In this document: positions 59,006 through 64,000 of the stretch, piece after piece | Layout of the letters: the number at the start of each line of letters is the position of its first letter | Numbering within the stretch: position 1 is the stretch's first letter | Source of the DNA: Xylaria sp. FL1777 | Taxonomy: Eukaryota; Ascomycota; Sordariomycetes; Xylariales; Xylariaceae | DNA: 64,000 bases | Reading direction: 5' to 3' | NCBI GenBank assembly: GCA_022578965.1 | Contig: MU400512.1 | Span: forward strand, 248,001-312,000 | Made by a program: the position numbers and the translations under genes | Notes under the pieces: model-generated | Told to the model about the DNA's origin: nothing | Databases searched by the model: none | What the model saw: the letters and a program-made list of their open reading frames with translations, nothing else

Positions 59006-59761
59006 ATGGCCGACGGTCTTAACGAAGCGTCTCCTCCCGGCGTGCTCTTCAAGGTGCATCCGTCTCTGCAAGACTTCCTTGTGTCCCCGCCGGTTTTTAC
59101 GGCCCGCCACTTCGCACATGGCAGCAGCAGCTTGGCATCCGGCGCCCGCAATCCCGATCCCACCTTCCTTGCAACGGGCGCCATCGTTTTTAATCGCCAG
59201 CTAAGTCCTGCTCGGGACGGTGCCCTGGCACCGCCGCCGAGAGTCCTCTTGATCCAGCGAGCCCCTCATGATAGCATGCCCCTTTTATGGGAGACTCCCG
59301 GCGGTGGGTGTGACGATGACGACACGACCATCTTGCACGCTTGCGCCCGGGAACTGAAAGAGGAAGCCGGGCTGGAGGCCACATCTGTTGGTCCTCTGGT
59401 TCGGTGTCCGGCTACTAGCGTAGAGGTTACGACGGAGGACGGCCCCGGCAAAGAAAGGTTTAAGACGGCAGAGAGAATGGGATGTCATCTCTTTTTCACG
59501 AGGAAGCGAAAGTTGGTTTATAAGTTTTATTTTATTTTAGAGGTAAAACAGACCACCGAGGTGGTGTTAGATCCCGCCGAGCATGTGGCTTACCTATGGG
59601 CTACTGAGGAAGAGGTGAGGAATGAGAGGATGGAGGGCGAGAGTGGGAACGACGGCATAGAGCTAAAGTTTACTACAGAGGAACAGCGGAGGGTTATTCT
59701 TGAGGCCTTTAAGTATTGGGGCAAGGATACAGATGGATCACAAACTGTTGCATACACATGA
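59006..59761 (+). CDS. Nudix hydrolase (copy 2)
   Basis: Single exon, 251 aa; ATG in good context (CTACCATGG). Domain layout: a 50-residue N-terminus, LATGAIVF, LLIQR (81-85), Nudix box 101-123, a variable stretch, WATEEEVR (198-205) and a closing VILEAFKYWG helix. The metal core RELKEEAGL (115-123) is intact. The first Glu of the box is replaced by Thr107, and an Asp run (103-106) takes its place. About 21 residues more than copy 1 lie between the box and the VYKFYF strand, rich in charged residues; an unspliced intron there cannot be ruled out. Sharing LLIQR and WATEEEVR with the gene at 54715-55350 shows common origin. Substrate unknown. Orientation is the same as the HET gene. Confidence 0.88.
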   Translation: MADGLNEASPPGVLFKVHPSLQDFLVSPPVFTARHFAHGSSSLASGARNPDPTFLATGAIVFNRQLSPARDGALAPPPRVLLIQRAPHDSMPLLWETPGGGCDDDDTTILHACARELKEEAGLEATSVGPLVRCPATSVEVTTEDGPGKERFKTAERMGCHLFFTRKRKLVYKFYFILEVKQTTEVVLDPAEHVAYLWATEEEVRNERMEGESGNDGIELKFTTEEQRRVILEAFKYWGKDTDGSQTVAYT

Positions 59762-61666
59762 TGATGAGTAGTTAGTATGGAAGCCTCTAGGAATAGAGCT
59801 TTTAGGATCCATAAATGGAGTCTTCTACACTATGTACCTCCTAAAGGAGGTGTCCTTTGTGTCATCTTTGCCCTCTGTAACCTGGACGAGATTATCGATA
59901 AGTTAAATTTACTATTGTACATAGCTTTCGCCTTATGTTTAAGTTATTTAAGCTCAGAGAACTATGCATGTATACGTTGTAAGTCAAGAGATCCTAATAA
60001 GTATTTCTCTTTTTAGCAGCCGGCTACAACAGTGTTATGTGTGGTTGGTCGAAAAGAAGTTCCATTATTCCTTGTTCTTGCATTGCATTGTCTAATGCCT
60101 GTTGTAGCATCTTCACACTGACCCGGATAAACTCTCTGCTTTGTCGAAGAACATTACATGCGTTTCTTGCGTCTGATAGGTTCAAGAAGTACAAAAGTAT
60201 TGTTTCATTGAGGTAATCCAGAGAGTCGCAAACGGAGCAATATTAGTATATGGAATATCCACCATAGGTATTAAATTGTAATGAAATATATGTGAAATCG
60301 TATAGCGCAATATATCCATAGAAGATTTAGTGTAGTCGGCTTTCGGAAATGTGCTGACTTGCGAGTCTATACATAGTCCCAGGAGTGCGAAAATTTGTCA
60401 CGTTCGTCTGTCGCTTCGGCGTGTCGAAATCTTCGAAGGATCAAACAGAGATCTTGGGAGTATGTACCTTCAGGATGGCGCTTCAAAGATTCTTCCATGA
60501 GGTTGAGGACGTCTAGAAGCGCTCGATAATGTGAGCGTGTTTAATCGTCGATAGTATGACCAATGAGCTTGGTCCCCATAAGGAATACGCCTGCTGATAC
60601 AGATTTGGAGCCACAATATATCAATGCATCGCGGGCATTCGCGATTTCTTGAAGAATCCATACCCTTCGAAACCAATCTTGTCCCAGGATGTGTTTTGAC
60701 CCTCGACTTTGAGTGACCTTTAGGCCTTTGATCCGTTCTGGTGTCGAATCGAGGCGATTATCGGCGATTTCAAGCTATAACTCATTCCAAGAAGTATTTG
60801 GTGACCCGATCTATACTGGCAAATTTCTCAACCTTCTGCGACTAAAAGTAAAACTTCGTTTTAACAACAGGTCCATAGCTTTGTTGTGCCGGGTAACTTT
60901 TGGTAATGAAGAGCCTGCTTCTTCAGGCAGATACGCCTAGGTAGGCAGTGCACCAAATTTCAATACTTGAGGGCGCTGCTATTAATTGGCTGTAGAATCG
61001 TCGTATGGTTATAGTGAGTTAGTAGAGCACTCCGTGCTGAGTGTTCAATATCCATTGCTTAATTTTACTTAGCTGACGAAAATAGGTAGCCCTTTCTAGG
61101 CGTACACTGATGTGCAAATTGCAACATAGCACTTATATTAGGAAGTGTATATACACGCCCGGAAACCCGGAGGGCTCTCTTTGAAAGCCCAACGTTAGGT
61201 AGTTCTTCATGCATTAATTCAATCCGGTATTCTAGTTTAATAGTAGTGTTTCCGTTTATTTATCCGACCGCTCGATTAGGATCCACGTATGCAAGCATCT
61301 CCAGCAAGTTATCAGTCAAAGGGGGATATGAGATACTCTGACTGGTGTATCAACACGCATTTTCTTGGGCAGCACGTCTCAGGGTGCTTCAAGGGGTAAG
61401 GTCTCTGGTGAGGCTTGGTAGCTGAGTCCTTCAAGGAGTACTGTATTCGGTAGGATGGGTTCAATGTCATAAAAGCACCTAGACTTACATTTTGCAGCCG
61501 TGAAGCGAATAATGACTTGCTACAAGATTGCGAATAAGTCAACGAGGGGGGGGGAGAACTAGCTACAGTTAGATAATAGACGATGGCACTGCTGGGCCGG
61601 GCGGGCGGGTTGAACAGAGACTCTAGCAACAAGTTATATATACGTAGAAAAGAGAGCTGGTTAGGC

Positions 61667-61676
61667 TACCTAGGTA
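61667..61676. repeat. TACCTAGGTA palindrome (copy 6 of 6)
   Basis: Perfect palindrome, followed by CCTAGTG. Confidence 0.9.
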
Positions 61677-62647
61677 CCTAGTGAGATCTATATATATGGG
61701 GACCTATACCTGTTTGCATGAGTACATATAGCCCGAAGATCGCCCGTGCAAAGTTCCCTTCTCTGCGACAACTGCCAAGCTAGACTACCTATCTTTTGGG
61801 CTCCTTAACATGCAAATCAATACTGGGCATTCATTCCTATGCCTGTGCCAAAATAGATTTCTATAACATGTGAAAGCCTTTTGTTTTACTTCGGCGTACA
61901 CGTGTTGGTCATCCCACGTGCACTTCACTCTAGGGTTCAGCGTGACACCCCAGACTATACATCTTGCCATGAAACGAACGTCTAATTATATCTGGAATGC
62001 CCATTTAATATCGGTCTTGAAGATACCAATCAGTGGGTTATGTTAGCTATACCCGCATGATCTTCTTTCTCTATGCGCGGTGCCAGTTGTGATACGTCGA
62101 GGAACCTCGGCTTTGTTTTATCTGGGCTGTGACGAACTATCTTTAGCAAGAGAAGCGCAAGTTTGCTTCAGTTTAGCGCTCGTGCGAGTTGAAAGACGCG
62201 ACAGACCAGCGAGGGGAGTATACGAGTATACACTTTCTACATGCTAACCTAACCAAAATGGCAACAGGATGTGGCTGTGAGGTGTTCTCCGTGCCGCTAG
62301 TCCCACCGGCAGGCTTTGTTTCACTGCGATCCCACAGCAAATCCACCCGTGAACTATCTGGTGATAGTTGCGCCAAACTACATTGTCCCCCTGGAATTCC
62401 AGTTCGAGCATGCGTGTTGCTGGCGAGGGATGGATTAGGCAGGCTTTTGCAATCTCGTTAACGCGCGACCTCGCATGTATGCCTTGCTCGTCCTACTAGA
62501 CGACGGCTGAATTAGCAGCTCGGTTTCGGGTCCCGTGCAATACTGCGCGTAGCGTAGTGTGTAGGTAATAATAGACTGATGGCTAGAGAGCTTGGATGAG
62601 CAAACATACAATCTCGAGGCTGCGGGAACTTGGAGCATCTAACCTAT

Positions 62648-62688
62648 CTTATGTACGTACCTAACCTACTAAATAGTAGGTACATAAG
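62648..62688. repeat. Imperfect inverted repeat with nested arms
   Basis: Outer arms CTTATGTAC (62648-62656) / GTACATAAG (62680-62688). Inner arms ACCTACT (62664-62670) / AGTAGGT (62675-62681) around AAAT. TAGG units follow. Confidence 0.75.
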
Positions 62689-64000
62689 GTAGGTAGGTAC
62701 CTAAGTCTACCATACCAAATGTAGGTACAATGAAGTTGTATATACTGCATACCTGGTAGGTAGGTGTAGGTACAGTGGCACAGTTGATTAAGGACCGACC
62801 GTAGCTCCCGCCTTCCCTTCCTCTTTGTATCCAGCTCCATGCCTTCAAACCATGTCTGCTAGTCTGTATGGCTGATTGGGTACTTCTTGAATTCCGGTCC
62901 TTCTGGTCCTCTATTTGGTTGAGATTTAAACCGTACCAACACCACGCCCCAACCATCAAGGAGCGCTGCTCACAGACTTGACTCTCCCCAATCCAGCCTT
63001 ACATGCAGCTGTCCCAACACGATTTATCGTTAGGTGCACGAAGTCAGCAAGCGGTTCTCAGGATGGCCAAGTCGATGTCTGGGCAATCCAGAGCGGCGGC
63101 CATCGGTCCAGGTAAGCTCCCGTGTTTTGTTTCCCTTGCATCTTAATCTATTGCTTTTCGTTTCGGTTCGTGTTGGTGGACTCTGCGTGAAAGGCGGCAC
63201 CTCTCCCTCTCCGTCCCTCTTATCCCTTCCCACTCCTCGTCGTCATCGCTTGCGACTCCGGCTCCGGCTCCGACTCCGACTTCCCTCCGGATTTGGAGCT
63301 TGGAGAAGATAAAAAGGCGTTGTTGGAAACCTCAGGAATATCGGCGTTACAGCATCGGCCAACAATGACGGGCCATGGCAGATAAGCCGGTGGGTTCCAT
63401 CGCCGTCATCGGTCCGCCCGGCTTATAATATAACAACGCAGTTGGGAAATGATCAATGCAAAGATATGCAGGGTACCGTGGTCTACGTACGCATTCTGGT
63501 ACGCAGCAGGCGCCTGTGCACTGGTCCCATCTCAACACAGCATCGACACTACAATGTTAGGGAGGTCTAGCGCAGGGGCGGCTGCTCAAGTTCAATTGGT
63601 CGTTCTAGCATGACTACGCATAGTTCTCGGCTTATAGAGGTCGCGTCAGCAACCGCGTAAACCCAATTTAAGCTGGGAGGATGCGCCACGAGACTACCTG
63701 TCGGTAGCGCAGAGAGCGTCCATCAGCCCCTCAGCTCACCAGAGGTTCCCCCGCCTGCACGGTACACTCGTACGCTGCAGCTGTACACGTGTATGCGTGT
63801 ATCTATGCGTCCCATCTTTGTCACTGTTCTCCCTGCCGGTATCTACAGATATGTCATGAGCACTGCCGAGTTGTCAAATGAGGTCCTTCCCAGCTAGGTA
63901 CGCCCTCCACCCAAATCTCCACTGTGCACCGGAAATACGCATCATTGCGGCTGTGTAAGACCTACTCTGGACCATATTTAGATGGGTTCGCTGCGCTGTG

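Larger units (their letters stand above)
59762..64000. other. Terminal intergenic region, no supported gene
   Basis: 4.2 kb. Frames are short and without recognisable family. Features are a TACCTAGGTA copy at 61667, an imperfect cruciform at 62648-62688, and a CT-rich stretch with CTCCGGCTCCG units at 63255-63290. A possible first exon at 63063-63111 (ATG, then GTAAGC donor) has no convincing continuation. Confidence 0.5.

Noticed and set aside
1..64000. tRNA, rRNA or CRISPR features
   Set aside because: Scanning for B-box-like GTTCGA sequences with matching stems and for regular repeat-spacer arrays gave nothing convincing by eye.

Overview
The window is nuclear DNA of a filamentous ascomycete (Pezizomycotina; probably Sordariomycetes, although that rank is inference). 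The evidence is short spliceosomal introns (48-315 bp) with GTRAGT/GTATGT-type donors and CTAAC/CTAAT branch sites, long AT-rich intergenic tracts, and fungal families such as a HET-domain protein, a GPR1/FUN34/YaaH transporter and an F-box-like family. Exons were joined by hand from splice signals and reading phase. Every multi-exon model below closes in frame.

Left part (1-16 kb). Utp22 (pre-rRNA processing, cut by the left edge), mitochondrial succinyl-CoA:3-ketoacid CoA-transferase, an F-box-like orphan, an SDR oxidoreductase, a monocarboxylate-type MFS transporter and a small protein with a GGAGN motif. Long AT-rich intergenic tracts separate them, some looking like decayed repeats.

Middle (17-41 kb). 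A secreted cysteine-containing protein with Kex2-type sites, whose promoter carries a duplicated palindromic element. Then a GPR1/FUN34 membrane protein, a tandem CCCH zinc-finger protein, an approximately 11 kb gene-free stretch rich in TACCTA/TAGGTA motifs, a second SDR, and a small protein with a probable beta-trefoil-like C-terminal half.

Right part (41-64 kb). A secretory-pathway pair arranged head to head: UDP-glucose:glycoprotein glucosyltransferase (ER folding sensor, ending KDEL) and alpha-COP (COPI coat, which returns KDEL proteins to the ER). Then proteasome subunit Rpn12, and a HET-domain gene flanked on both sides by paralogous Nudix hydrolase genes. The Nudix-HET-Nudix cluster is the most interesting arrangement seen here: HET domains are related to TIR domains, and Nudix enzymes often act on ADP-ribose-type nucleotides. 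The last 4 kb shows no convincing gene.

No rRNA, tRNA, CRISPR array or intact transposon was recognised.
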